From NCBI GenBank assembly GCA_943787465.1, contig CALSMN010000005.1, positions 247,480-311,479 on the forward strand: DNA of 64,000 nucleotides. Reading direction: 5' to 3'. Position 1 is the stretch's first letter. The number at the start of each line of letters is the position of its first letter. Made by a program: the position numbers and the translations under genes. The notes under the pieces are model-generated. The model had not been told where the DNA came from, made no database searches, and saw nothing but the letters and a program-made list of their open reading frames with translations. Positions 30,404 through 40,936 of this stretch are shown here, piece after piece. The DNA is from an uncultured Bacteroidia bacterium. Lineage in GTDB: Bacteria > Bacteroidota > Bacteroidia > NS11-12g > UBA9320.

Positions 30404-31186
30404 ATGATTCAACCTCTAGCATACGTAAATCCAGGTGCAAAAATCGCTGATACAGTAGTTATTGAACCCTTTGTTACTATTCATAAAAATGTAGAAATAG
30501 GTGAAGGTACATGGATAGGTTCAAATGTAACTATCATGGAAGGTGCACGAATTGGTAAAAATTGCAAGATTTTTCCAGGTGCCGTTATTTCAGCTATTCC
30601 TCAAGACCTTAAATTCAATGGCGAAATCACAACTACAGAAATTGGCAACAACACCACTATTCGAGAGTGTGTAACCATAAATCGAGGAACTGCTGCTAAA
30701 AATAAAACAGTAATTGGTGACAATTGCCTTCTTATGGCCTATTCACACGTTGCTCATGATACCATCGTGGGCAATAATGTCATCATTGGTAATGGATCTC
30801 AAATAGCTGGAGAGGTAATCATTCACGACTATGCAATCCTGAGTGGTCTAGTTGCTGTTCATCAATTTGTAAACATTGGACCCCATGTGATGATCAGTGG
30901 AGGAAGTTTAGTAAGAAAGGATGTCCCACCCTATACAAAAGCTGCACGAGAACCCTTGAGTTATGAAGGTGTTAATAGTATTGGACTCCGAAGAAGAGGT
31001 TTTACCCCAGAAAAAATTGCTGAAATACAAGAAATTTATAGAAATCTATACCTTCGAGGATTAAATAATGCAAAAGCCCTCACTAAGATTGAAACTGAGA
31101 TGCCAGCCACGCAAGAAAGGGATGAAATTATCAGTTTCATTAGGGCATCTGATCGTGGTGTCATGAAAGGATACATATCGAGATAA
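30404..31186 (+). CDS. lpxA: Acyl-ACP--UDP-N-acetylglucosamine O-acyltransferase
   Basis: Hexapeptide repeats, AYSHVAHDTIVGNN. Confidence 0.96.
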   Translation: MIQPLAYVNPGAKIADTVVIEPFVTIHKNVEIGEGTWIGSNVTIMEGARIGKNCKIFPGAVISAIPQDLKFNGEITTTEIGNNTTIRECVTINRGTAAKNKTVIGDNCLLMAYSHVAHDTIVGNNVIIGNGSQIAGEVIIHDYAILSGLVAVHQFVNIGPHVMISGGSLVRKDVPPYTKAAREPLSYEGVNSIGLRRRGFTPEKIAEIQEIYRNLYLRGLNNAKALTKIETEMPATQERDEIISFIRASDRGVMKGYISR

Positions 31187-31782
31187 TGCCTCAAATACAA
31201 TGTAATAAAATTACAAAACGATATAATCAAGAACTATTATTTCGTGATTTTTCTTATTCATTCGAAAGTCCAAATTCATACGCCATTCTTGGCCATAACT
31301 CCATTGGCAAAAGCACACTTCTAAAAATCATTGGAGGGGTAATGGATGGAACAAGCGGCATAGTCGAATATCATCCTATGATAAGACCTGAGAATGCAAT
31401 CAGTTATACAAGTCCGGCATTAGACTTACTCTCTGATTTTACTGTTCAAGAATTATTTGATTTTCATTACCAATTTAAAAAGCCAAAAATAGATATTGTC
31501 GATCAGTTAACCTTTGCTTCATTCCAAAAACATCTTGACAAAACTTTTCAGAATTTATCCTCTGGATTAATCAATAAAGTAAAGCTAACGCTAGCCCTAT
31601 TTTCAGACACTCCTTTTCTTTTATTAGACGAACCATGTTCAAATTTTGATGAAGAAAATTGCCAATGGTATTTGAATATGATTGACCGATTTTGTAAAAA
31701 TCAACTCATTATTGTAGCCTCTAATTCGCCTATTGAATATTCCTTTTGTTCAAACCATATTAACCTTCAAAATTTTAAATAA
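31186..31782 (+). CDS. ABC transporter ATP-binding protein (stand-alone ATPase)
   Basis: Walker A GHNSIGKST, signature-like NLSSGLINKVKL, Walker B FLLLDEP. Confidence 0.88.
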   Translation: MPQIQCNKITKRYNQELLFRDFSYSFESPNSYAILGHNSIGKSTLLKIIGGVMDGTSGIVEYHPMIRPENAISYTSPALDLLSDFTVQELFDFHYQFKKPKIDIVDQLTFASFQKHLDKTFQNLSSGLINKVKLTLALFSDTPFLLLDEPCSNFDEENCQWYLNMIDRFCKNQLIIVASNSPIEYSFCSNHINLQNFK

Positions 31783-31785
31783 ATC

Positions 31786-32241
31786 ATGAAAAAAATTATA
31801 CTCGCATTATTTGTTTGTTTAAGTATATTGGCATGTGAACCCTCCAACACCATATCCGGTAATTATGGTGATACTTCCTTTGACAAAAAACAGGCCATCT
31901 CCAGCAATCAATTGCAAGAAACCATACAGGGTAAAGACTCTCTTTTTACCGTCGTAGAAGGAAATATAACTGCTGCGTGCCAAGCCAAAGGATGCTGGCT
32001 AAAAATGGATGTTAATGGTGAAGATATGCTCGTTAAATTTAAAGATTATGGATTTTTTGTTCCAAAGAATTCTGCTGATCATCATGCAATCATCAGCGGC
32101 TGGGCATTTATTGACACTATTACCGTGGCAGAACAAAAAGAACTTGCCTTGGATAATGACGCTTCCCAAGAAGAAATTCAAAAAATTAACTCCCCTAAAA
32201 TTGAATTACAGTTTGTTGCTGATGGTGTAATTATTGAGTAA
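31786..32241 (+). CDS. DUF4920-like lipoprotein
   Basis: Lipobox SILACEP; GNITAACQAKGCWLKMDVNGEDMLVKFKDYGFFVP. Confidence 0.8.
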   Translation: MKKIILALFVCLSILACEPSNTISGNYGDTSFDKKQAISSNQLQETIQGKDSLFTVVEGNITAACQAKGCWLKMDVNGEDMLVKFKDYGFFVPKNSADHHAIISGWAFIDTITVAEQKELALDNDASQEEIQKINSPKIELQFVADGVIIE

Positions 32242-32246
32242 GTGCT

Positions 32247-32636
32247 ATGGGTCTTAAACATATGATAATTACTGTCTTAACCCTTGTTATATGGGCCTGT
32301 TCCAATCAATCAGCAGATATGTATGAAGCTTCTGATCTTTCTTTAATGATGCGTGAAATGGTAGAATGGAGTAAAGAAGCAAAACAAAAGCTTGATCGTG
32401 GAGAGCGTATCCATGAAGTTCCAGCACATTTTTTTCAATTAGCTCGCCAAAAGAGTACTCGAAATGAACATGAAGAAGAGGCTTTTCAAGCTATGGTTCC
32501 ATCATATTTAGATGCATTGAAAGGTATTGAGCGAAAAGACTCACAAGAATTCTACTATAATGCATCTATCCAAGCTTGTAAAAATTGTCATCATATTTAT
32601 TGTGGTGGCCCAATGAGCATTATTGAACAGTTATAG
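32247..32636 (+). CDS. Small cytochrome c-like lipoprotein
   Basis: Lipobox VIWACSN; single CxxCH motif (CKNCHHIYC) near C-terminus. Confidence 0.65.
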   Translation: MGLKHMIITVLTLVIWACSNQSADMYEASDLSLMMREMVEWSKEAKQKLDRGERIHEVPAHFFQLARQKSTRNEHEEEAFQAMVPSYLDALKGIERKDSQEFYYNASIQACKNCHHIYCGGPMSIIEQL

Positions 32637-34913
32637 CTAGTGGACAAATAATTTCTGCAACGGATAATTTTTTAATCCATCATCCATTCCAACAAAATAC
32701 ATGCCACTAGTCAAACTAGTTACATGTATTCTTGATTCCGAAAAAGTAGAACCCTTTGTTACAACGCTACCCGTTAAATCATATATCGTGTAGTCAAGTT
32801 GTTTTTTGGTATCCGTCTCAATAGTAAAGAATGTTGAAGTAGGATTGGGTATGACTCTAAAACTTCCTATTGGTTTTGAGGTTAAAATACGATTTGTTTT
32901 TCTAAAACCCTTCATAAAACTTAATCCGCCGCGGTCATTACCCACCATAATATCTGGATTGCCATCTGCATTCAAATCAGCTGAGGATAAATACGTTCTT
33001 CTTCCCCAATCCTTAGAATAAAGCGCCTCAGAAAATGACTTTTTCATAAAATTTTCCATCTCAACAAAATCTTGGGATAAATCTGATGTAATTTCATATA
33101 AACGAATTACACCTTGGTTGTTTCCAACGGCTATACATCGAGATCCATTATTCCAATGCAATACTTCTGGTGCACTGTACCCATAGTTTTGATAGACCAT
33201 CGTATCATAAATTACCCCGTCAGAACCTAATTTTGATGTACGAACCAACTCATTAACAATAATTCCTCCAAATGTATCTTGGGTGAGGGCAAATACTGGA
33301 CTTGTTTCACTACCTGAGTTTTTGTAATAATCTATTGTGCCATTGTATCGCCCCACCAACAAATCGGTTAAACCATCGCCATTTATATCATCAAAATGGG
33401 GTGCGGCAAAGTTCTCAACCTGTATATCTTCAAAAATAGCAGTAATAAACGTGAATGAAGGAGAGGTTTTGGAACCTATATTCTGATAATAACTAATGGT
33501 ACCGTCTAATTTACCCACAAATAAATCCATATCATCATCACCATCTATATCTGTGAACGTAGGTACAATACCTTGTATGGATTGTGATTTTAAACCTAAA
33601 TAATCTCCGTCAATAAGTTTAAAATCGGGCATACTTGAGGTGCCAATATTTTCAAAATATACTAAAAAATCAGTCGTATCACCTGTAACATAATGATTTC
33701 CGCTAGTTCCTAAAATAAGGTCTTGATCCATATCTCCATCTAAATCCACAAATGTAGGCGAGCTATGAGACCCAAAATCAATCATATCACCGACCAAAAA
33801 ATCATTGTTTTGAAAAACAAAATCTACATTATTTGATGTTCCTTTATTTAAAAACAAGAGTACATTATTGGCTTCATGAATGGGATAAGACGACTTATCT
33901 ATTTCATTGCTACTCAATACCAAATCCTTTACTCCGTCAAGGTCTACGTCCACATAAGACATAGCTGGAGCTACAGGAATAAGGGGTTCTATTTCTTCAC
34001 TAAAATACATAGAATCTATGGTTAAGAAAGTGTCTTTGTAATAGTTCAAATCTGCTTTACCGTTTCTAAAAAAATAGATGGGATTGGTGGCTCTCTCTGA
34101 ACTGCCAAACAACAAATCCATATCACCGTCTTCATCTTCATCAAAAAGTAAGATTGTCTTTGTAGCTACGTGTTTTTTCTTCTGTTTATAGGCTTCGTAG
34201 AAATAGCAGGGTGCATTTATAATGAGTTCTGCATTATATTCATCAACCCCCCCAAAGCACTTATCTACAATATCATAGGTTATCTTTTCCAATTGGAAAT
34301 TACTATCCGCACTGGTATTCCGATTGAAAATCATCTGTGAACCCGTGACATTTAAATTTGTAATAAAATCCAGATCAGAGTCTCCATCTACATCAACAAT
34401 AGCTGGTAGACATCCTTTAATTTCTGATAATTTTTTATAAGGATTGAAGGGAACATAATTGACACGATCAAAGGCAAATAATCCCTTAATTTTATCAAAT
34501 TGTGGAAATGTGGTTCCATTATTTTGATACAGCACTACGGAATCACCCGTATATAACCATAAGTCTGGGTTTTGATCTTGATTATAATCATGCAATTGCA
34601 TGAACTCCTGACCCAGTGGAAATAGCTCTTCATATTTGGGTTCGTATATGTATGTCAAATTACCCTTGACTATTTTTGTCAAAAAAGTGAGTACTTTATT
34701 ACCATTTCTATCATAGACAAACAAATCCTGTTTGCCATCATTATTCAAATCGATATTCGAAAATTGTGGTTGATTCATTCCCCCCGTTAATGCCAATGCA
34801 TAAGGGTTACCCTCCTGATTTCTAAAAATTGGATCAAATGAAATTTCAAACAATTGAGCCCATACACTGAATGAACAAAACACTATAATAGACACAAATC
34901 CAATTTTTTTCAT
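32637..34913 (-). CDS. FG-GAP/VCBS repeat secreted protein with T9SS sorting domain
   Basis: Repeated DINGDGLTDLLVG / DVDGDSDLDF motifs; C-term IPNPTSTFFTIETD...GMYFVGM. Confidence 0.9.
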   Translation of the reverse strand: MKKIGFVSIIVFCSFSVWAQLFEISFDPIFRNQEGNPYALALTGGMNQPQFSNIDLNNDGKQDLFVYDRNGNKVLTFLTKIVKGNLTYIYEPKYEELFPLGQEFMQLHDYNQDQNPDLWLYTGDSVVLYQNNGTTFPQFDKIKGLFAFDRVNYVPFNPYKKLSEIKGCLPAIVDVDGDSDLDFITNLNVTGSQMIFNRNTSADSNFQLEKITYDIVDKCFGGVDEYNAELIINAPCYFYEAYKQKKKHVATKTILLFDEDEDGDMDLLFGSSERATNPIYFFRNGKADLNYYKDTFLTIDSMYFSEEIEPLIPVAPAMSYVDVDLDGVKDLVLSSNEIDKSSYPIHEANNVLLFLNKGTSNNVDFVFQNNDFLVGDMIDFGSHSSPTFVDLDGDMDQDLILGTSGNHYVTGDTTDFLVYFENIGTSSMPDFKLIDGDYLGLKSQSIQGIVPTFTDIDGDDDMDLFVGKLDGTISYYQNIGSKTSPSFTFITAIFEDIQVENFAAPHFDDINGDGLTDLLVGRYNGTIDYYKNSGSETSPVFALTQDTFGGIIVNELVRTSKLGSDGVIYDTMVYQNYGYSAPEVLHWNNGSRCIAVGNNQGVIRLYEITSDLSQDFVEMENFMKKSFSEALYSKDWGRRTYLSSADLNADGNPDIMVGNDRGGLSFMKGFRKTNRILTSKPIGSFRVIPNPTSTFFTIETDTKKQLDYTIYDLTGSVVTKGSTFSESRIHVTSLTSGMYFVGMDDGLKNYPLQKLFVH

Positions 34914-34949
34914 GAACGCATTTTTTTATCGACTACTAAATTAACACTT

Positions 34950-36245
34950 TTGTCGTACAACATAATCGCAAACACCGTGCAAATTGAATTATTTTACAAT
35001 CTCTTTACGCAATGTGATTTTAAATTCACAACAGACAGTAGAACTATCCCAGCAGGGAGTATTTTTTTCGCACTTAAAGGTGAAAATTTTAACGGTAATC
35101 GATTTGCAGAACAGGCCCTCAGTAAAGGAGCTAGTTATGCCGTAATCGATGAAAAATTAGAGACTCCTGATCCTCGTCTTATCCTGGTAAACGATGTTTT
35201 ACAATTTATGCAAGAGTTGGCTCATTTTCACCGTAAATGTTATGATATTCCTATTTTAGCTATTGGTGGAAGTAATGGCAAAACTACCACCAAAAATCTC
35301 ATCGAATCAGTGTTGAAGCAACGTTTCAAAACACACTGCACCCAAGGTAATTTCAACAATCATATTGGGGTACCCATTACCTTACTACAACTCCCCATCG
35401 ACTGTGAAATGGGTATTATAGAATTAGGCACAAATAGCCCTGGCGAAATTGAAGCATTGTGTCAAATTACTGCACCCACACACGGCTTGATTACTAATAT
35501 TGGTAAAGAACATTTGGAAGGTTTTGGTACGTTAGAGGCTGTAGCTAAAGAGGAAAGTGAAATATATCACTACCTCCTTCAAAACAAGGGTGTGGCTTTT
35601 ATCAATGGGGATGATGAATGGCTTATTCGAATGAGTAGAGCGCTTACCCAAAAAATTCCTTTCTCTAAAAATGCAGTTAACATCCACACATTGGTTCCGA
35701 GTATTTCGTTCTCCTATAAAAACACGAACATCCAATCCTCGCTCATGGGTGATTACAACCTTGACAATATTTTAACGGCGGTTGCCATTGGGGAATATTT
35801 TGGGCTGAGTATGGATCAAATTAAGCAGGGAATCGAATCCTATGTGCCAGATAATAACCGTTCGCAATGGATACGCAAAAGTACTCATCATATCTTATTG
35901 GATGCCTACAATGCCAATCCCAGTAGCATGCACGTAGCCATTCAAAATTTTATACAAATGCCTCAACCCACTAAAGTTTTAATTTTAGGAGATATGTTCG
36001 AACTTGGTGAAACTGCGGATGTAGAACATCTAAATTTACTGAAATGGATTGATACTCTTCCTGTACATCAGGTATATGTTTTAGGAGAACATTTTAATCG
36101 AGTTGCCCCACAGTGCCATCATAAGGCCTATTTATCCATGGATGATTTAGGCTTACAAATTAAAAAAGACCACCTGTTGGATGCGGCCATTCTAGTCAAA
36201 GGTAGCCGAGGAATGAAAATGGAGCGTATATTAGAATACCTCTAA
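34950..36245 (+). CDS. murF: UDP-N-acetylmuramoyl-tripeptide--D-alanyl-D-alanine ligase (start codon uncertain: TTG 34950 or GTG 34977)
   Basis: IGGSNGKTTTKNLI, GNFNNHIGVPITLL. Confidence 0.95.
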   Translation: MSYNIIANTVQIELFYNLFTQCDFKFTTDSRTIPAGSIFFALKGENFNGNRFAEQALSKGASYAVIDEKLETPDPRLILVNDVLQFMQELAHFHRKCYDIPILAIGGSNGKTTTKNLIESVLKQRFKTHCTQGNFNNHIGVPITLLQLPIDCEMGIIELGTNSPGEIEALCQITAPTHGLITNIGKEHLEGFGTLEAVAKEESEIYHYLLQNKGVAFINGDDEWLIRMSRALTQKIPFSKNAVNIHTLVPSISFSYKNTNIQSSLMGDYNLDNILTAVAIGEYFGLSMDQIKQGIESYVPDNNRSQWIRKSTHHILLDAYNANPSSMHVAIQNFIQMPQPTKVLILGDMFELGETADVEHLNLLKWIDTLPVHQVYVLGEHFNRVAPQCHHKAYLSMDDLGLQIKKDHLLDAAILVKGSRGMKMERILEYL

Positions 36246-36252
36246 ATACGGA

Positions 36253-37899
36253 CTAGGACAATAAGGCTTTACTTTGTTCTATGGCGTGTTCTGTTAAATT
36301 ATCACCGCTGATCATTTTTGCTATTTCATGGATTCTGTCATTCCCTTCCAGAATTCGGACTTGGGTATGAATGGTTCCCTTATGTTCGGCTTTATACACA
36401 AACATGTGATGATGCCCTAGAGAAGCAATTTGCGGAAGGTGAGTAATGACAATCACCTGTTGATGTTCCGCCATCGTTTTCATGACACATCCTACTTTTC
36501 TGGCAATTTCGCCACTCACACCCGTATCTATTTCATCAAAAATACTGGAGGGTAATGATATGTTATGAGCTAATATTTGTTTAAAACTCAAATTTATTCG
36601 GGCTAATTCACCACCAGAGGCCGCTTTTTTAAGTTCGTGATACGATTGGCCTTTATCGGAGGATAACAAGATCTTTAGATCATTGCATCCATAGGCATTT
36701 AATACATCCGTAGTCGTTAACTGATATCTAATGATTGAATGTTGCATTCCCATTTGAGCCAAGAGTTGCTGAAGGCTAGATTCTATGGATGGTATATGGG
36801 CCTGTCGAAGTTTGCTCAGGTGTAATGCTAATTTCCGAAGAGCCTTTTCTTCGTCGGCCAATTGTAGCTCCAAGGCTTCTATTTGACTCTCTAATGCATT
36901 GGACTGATTCAGTTTTTCTGACAAGTCGTGATACACCGCTTGCAATGCCTCTAAATCCTTCACATGGTGTTTGTTTTTGAGGGTGAAAAGTACATTGCTT
37001 TTTTCATTAAGCTCCTCCATTCGTTCGGGATTTATCGCTACGGATGAAGCCTTCTTTTGTATTTCTAGTCCAATATCTTCCAGCTCAATCACAACTGATT
37101 TTATACGAGAATCTAACTCTTGTATGATGGTAACATCACTTCCAGACATCAATTGACGTAAGGCATGCAATTGGTGGAGCAGTGACCATTCTGATCCTTC
37201 CAAAAGTTGGTTGGCTTCCCCAAATTTTTTAATCAGTTCTTCGGCATTTGTGAGTAATTCTAATTCTTGATGCATGGCCGACTCATCCAGGGTATCCAGC
37301 TGTGCTTCTTCCAATTCATCAACTAAAAACTGGTGATAGTCCGACTCTTTTTTGAACACTTCATCCGCTATTTTAAGTTGTTCTAAAAGCGATTGGTGCT
37401 CTTTAAACGATTTCAACAGAGAAGTGTAGGATTCCATATCAGACAGACACCCCGTCAATACATCCAAACTTTGGTATTGAAAATGCGGTGTAAATAGCTG
37501 AATATTATCCCGTTGTGAATGTATTTCTATGAGTTGAGCACCTATTTCTTGAAGTACCGATAGATTTACAGGAGTATCATTAATAAATGCTCTGCTTTTC
37601 CCAGAGGGAGTGATTTCACGACGAAAAATAGTAAGGTGTTCATAATCCAAATCCAATGACCTAAATATGGATTGTAGTTCGTAATCTTTAATATCAAATT
37701 CAGCCTCAATGACACATTTGGCCGTTTGATCCCGAAGGGCTGAGGTATCGGCCCGTTTTCCTAGGGCTAGACCTAAGGCACCAATGAGTATGGATTTCCC
37801 TGCTCCCGTTTCACCCGTAATGATATTCATCCCTCGGTGGAATCCCATATCCACATCAGCAATCAAGGCAAAGTTTTTTACAATTAATCGCAACAACAT
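36253..37899 (-). CDS. recN: DNA repair protein RecN
   Basis: LIVKNFALIADVDMGFHRGMNIITGETGAGKSI; preferred start ATG 37899, ORF-caller TTG 37911 lies in a TAnnTTTG box. Confidence 0.95.
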   Translation of the reverse strand: MLLRLIVKNFALIADVDMGFHRGMNIITGETGAGKSILIGALGLALGKRADTSALRDQTAKCVIEAEFDIKDYELQSIFRSLDLDYEHLTIFRREITPSGKSRAFINDTPVNLSVLQEIGAQLIEIHSQRDNIQLFTPHFQYQSLDVLTGCLSDMESYTSLLKSFKEHQSLLEQLKIADEVFKKESDYHQFLVDELEEAQLDTLDESAMHQELELLTNAEELIKKFGEANQLLEGSEWSLLHQLHALRQLMSGSDVTIIQELDSRIKSVVIELEDIGLEIQKKASSVAINPERMEELNEKSNVLFTLKNKHHVKDLEALQAVYHDLSEKLNQSNALESQIEALELQLADEEKALRKLALHLSKLRQAHIPSIESSLQQLLAQMGMQHSIIRYQLTTTDVLNAYGCNDLKILLSSDKGQSYHELKKAASGGELARINLSFKQILAHNISLPSSIFDEIDTGVSGEIARKVGCVMKTMAEHQQVIVITHLPQIASLGHHHMFVYKAEHKGTIHTQVRILEGNDRIHEIAKMISGDNLTEHAIEQSKALLS

Positions 37900-38179
37900 A
37901 TTTCGGCTCAAAAATAATACATTATTATCAATTTTTTAGATAAAAATATTATCCAAACTTCTCCCACTTACTGCAATAGACTTACCGTCTGTTTGGTCAC
38001 ATGTCTAGTGGTTTTCATTGCAAATCGTTTTCATTGATTCTTTGGGTTTCAAAAAATAGCTAACCCCCATGCTTCACCAGACTTGAATGTTACGTTCTAT
38101 CCATTAAAAAACGATATCTGAGGTATATCTTAGACTTAGAGGGCTTCATTTTAGGTTGGGTTTGTTTACCTTCGCAACC

Positions 38180-38959
38180 ATGAGTCAATCCGAAAAGCCC
38201 CTCATATTGATTTGCAATGATGATGGCATCACTGCTCCGGGTATAGCCGCAACCGTTGAAGTGCTGTCTGCTTTTGGTCATGTAGTGGTTGTAGCACCAG
38301 ACAGTCCGCAAAGTGGCATGGGACACGCCATCACCATCAACAAACCCTTGCGGATGATCAAGAATAATCAATTTGGTGATCATGTCATCAGTTATCAGTG
38401 CAGCGGCACACCTGCCGATTGTGTAAAATTGGCGGTAGATAAGGTGTTGCACCGTAAACCTGACTTATTGGTTAGTGGGGTGAATCACGGCTCCAATTCA
38501 TCCATCAACGTCATCTATAGTGGTACCATGAGTGCGGCTATGGAAGGAGCCATTGAAGGCATTCCCTCCATCGGTTTTTCGCTCCTAGATTTTAGTTGGG
38601 ATGCTGATTTTACGGCAACCAAAATCTACATGAAAATCATTATTCGCAATTTCTTTCACCACGGAATACCCAAAGCTACCTTGCTCAATGTCAACGTGCC
38701 TAATGTATCTCCCTCTGAGATTAAAGGAATTCGAGTTTGCCGCCAAGCCCGTGCAAAATGGGTAGAAGAGTTTGACCACAGACAAGATCCACATGGCAGA
38801 GATTATTATTGGCTAACGGGAAAATTTACCAATATGGATAATGGTGAAGATACCGACGAATGGGCCTTAGAAAATAACTATGTATCACTTGTTCCTGTTC
38901 AATTTGACCTTACGGCTCATCATGCCATTCAACCCCTTAATGCATGGGATTTTTCATGA
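38180..38959 (+). CDS. surE: 5'/3'-nucleotidase SurE
   Basis: ILICNDDGITAPGI, APDSPQSGMGHAIT, SGVNHGSN; preferred start ATG 38180. Confidence 0.96.
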   Translation: MSQSEKPLILICNDDGITAPGIAATVEVLSAFGHVVVVAPDSPQSGMGHAITINKPLRMIKNNQFGDHVISYQCSGTPADCVKLAVDKVLHRKPDLLVSGVNHGSNSSINVIYSGTMSAAMEGAIEGIPSIGFSLLDFSWDADFTATKIYMKIIIRNFFHHGIPKATLLNVNVPNVSPSEIKGIRVCRQARAKWVEEFDHRQDPHGRDYYWLTGKFTNMDNGEDTDEWALENNYVSLVPVQFDLTAHHAIQPLNAWDFS

Positions 38960-39240
38960 AGATCAAGCCCCTGATTGGAGGTCTTCTAATAGGACTTGCA
39001 ATTCCTGTAGCTATCTTGTGGGGAGTGAAACAATATCACTTTAGTCACATGACTTTTAGTTTGTTTATACAAACCGGTTTTGCTACAGGTACTTTGAGTC
39101 CTTGGCTGAAGATAGCCACACTTTTTAACCTAATTCCTTTTTTTGGGTTTATCAATAAAAACCAACTCAAAGTAGGTCAAGGCATTATCTTGGCTACCTT
39201 AATTTATGGTTTATTCATTGTTTATTTTACCCTGATGTAA
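38944..39240 (+). CDS. Small membrane protein, unknown function
   Basis: Three hydrophobic segments; overlaps surE end, sits between surE and lpxB. Confidence 0.6.
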   Translation: MGFFMKIKPLIGGLLIGLAIPVAILWGVKQYHFSHMTFSLFIQTGFATGTLSPWLKIATLFNLIPFFGFINKNQLKVGQGIILATLIYGLFIVYFTLM

Positions 39241-39244
39241 ACGT

Positions 39245-40324
39245 ATGAAGTATTATGTAATATCTGGCGAAACTTCTGGAGATCACCATGCCTCACGCGT
39301 AATGGAATCCTTAAAAATAAAAGACCCATCGGCTAAATTTAGAGGTATGGGTGGCGATCAATGCCAGGCTGCAGGACTGGAGCTTGTCATTCATCAGCAA
39401 GAAATGGCGGTTATGGGGTTTGTAGAAATCTTGGGTAGCTTGATCCAAATACTTCGCAACTTAAGACGCATTAAAAAAGACATACTAACCTGGCAACCCA
39501 ATGCCATCCTATTGGTAGACTACCCTGGATTTAATTTGAAGATAGCTGCTTATGGAAAAGCACGGGGTATCCCCATACACTATTATATCTCGCCTAAAGT
39601 CTGGGCCTGGAAAGAAGGAAGGATTCAAAAATTAAAACAACATATCGATCGACTTTATACGATTTTGCCCTTTGAAACCCCCTATTTTGACTTGCACCTA
39701 GTCAATCATACCTACGTAGGAAATCCAAGCAAAGAATCCGTAGATGCATATCTACAATCGAACCCTATTGAAATTCAAAAAAAATACATTGCCCTTTTGC
39801 CCGGTAGTAGAAAACAAGAAATTATTGCTTCACTCCCTCGCATGCTGGAGGCCGTAAAAAAGTATGACATGCCTCTGCTTGTGGCTCAAGCTCCGGGATT
39901 TGATGCCCATTTTTACCATGCTTTTCACCCACAACTCACGTTGATACAGCACGACATGTATAGCGTATTAGCTCAAAGTAAAGCAGCCATCGTAACCTCA
40001 GGAACAGCTACATTGGAAACCGCATTAATGGGAGTACCTCAAGTGGTTTGCTACAAAACCAATCGCATCAGCTACTGGATTGGGAAAAGAGTCATAAAAA
40101 CCAAATATATTTCCTTAGTAAACTTATTACTCGACAAACCCTGTGTGAAAGAACTTATTCAAGATGACTTTAATGCAAACCAACTCGAGCAAGCATTGGA
40201 TACCATTTTAGATCCCAGTCACAAAACCACCATCCAAAATGATTATAAAGAACTTCGAAAGGTATTGGGAAACCAAAAGCCTTCTGAAGAATTAGCCCAC
40301 CATATCTTTCACGATCTTTCTTAA
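39245..40324 (+). CDS. lpxB: Lipid-A-disaccharide synthase
   Basis: YYVISGETSGDHHASRVME, YISPKVWAWKEGRI, LLPGSRKQEI. Confidence 0.96.
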   Translation: MKYYVISGETSGDHHASRVMESLKIKDPSAKFRGMGGDQCQAAGLELVIHQQEMAVMGFVEILGSLIQILRNLRRIKKDILTWQPNAILLVDYPGFNLKIAAYGKARGIPIHYYISPKVWAWKEGRIQKLKQHIDRLYTILPFETPYFDLHLVNHTYVGNPSKESVDAYLQSNPIEIQKKYIALLPGSRKQEIIASLPRMLEAVKKYDMPLLVAQAPGFDAHFYHAFHPQLTLIQHDMYSVLAQSKAAIVTSGTATLETALMGVPQVVCYKTNRISYWIGKRVIKTKYISLVNLLLDKPCVKELIQDDFNANQLEQALDTILDPSHKTTIQNDYKELRKVLGNQKPSEELAHHIFHDLS

Positions 40325-40403
40325 CCACTTGAAAGATGAAAATTTAACGAAGACTATCGTAAAATAGCGTAAAAAAACCTTCATTTAAACTATATTTGAA
40401 CAC

Positions 40404-40868
40404 ATGAAAAATACGTTACTGATTACCCTTGCCCTATTGATCTTTTCATGTAAAGTTCCATTGGCGAAACGTACCATCAAATTGAACATTCAGTCCACCT
40501 CCGAATATTGTGAAGGTGCAAAACCTACCGAGGAAATACTAGCTGATTATAATACACCCAAGCCCTACACTGGTTCCATCTATCTCCACCAAGATCCAGA
40601 TAGAAATGATGCAGGCATAGCCGTTATTTTCTCCAATGGAAAAGCTGAAGTTTCTGGACTAGTGGAAGGTGATTACCTGATGTTTGAATATCCAAAGGCT
40701 GATTTTGAAAAATTCAAACAGAATCCCACGATAAGTGCAGACCAAATTCATTGCGCTGTGCTTCGAAGCCAACAAATGCTCGGCGATTTTTCTGTAAATG
40801 AAAAAACAAAAGAAGTTACTCAGCAAATCAAACTAGCCTGCGATCCCTGCTCGGAACCCAAGCCATAA
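40404..40868 (+). CDS. Lipoprotein, unknown function
   Basis: Lipobox LLIFSCKV. Confidence 0.6.
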   Translation: MKNTLLITLALLIFSCKVPLAKRTIKLNIQSTSEYCEGAKPTEEILADYNTPKPYTGSIYLHQDPDRNDAGIAVIFSNGKAEVSGLVEGDYLMFEYPKADFEKFKQNPTISADQIHCAVLRSQQMLGDFSVNEKTKEVTQQIKLACDPCSEPKP

Positions 40869-40936
40869 TTATTCTATTTGGATTCCTTTTTTCAAATTAT
40901 ATTTTAGGTTAAGTTTGTTTATATTAAAGTTTTAAA

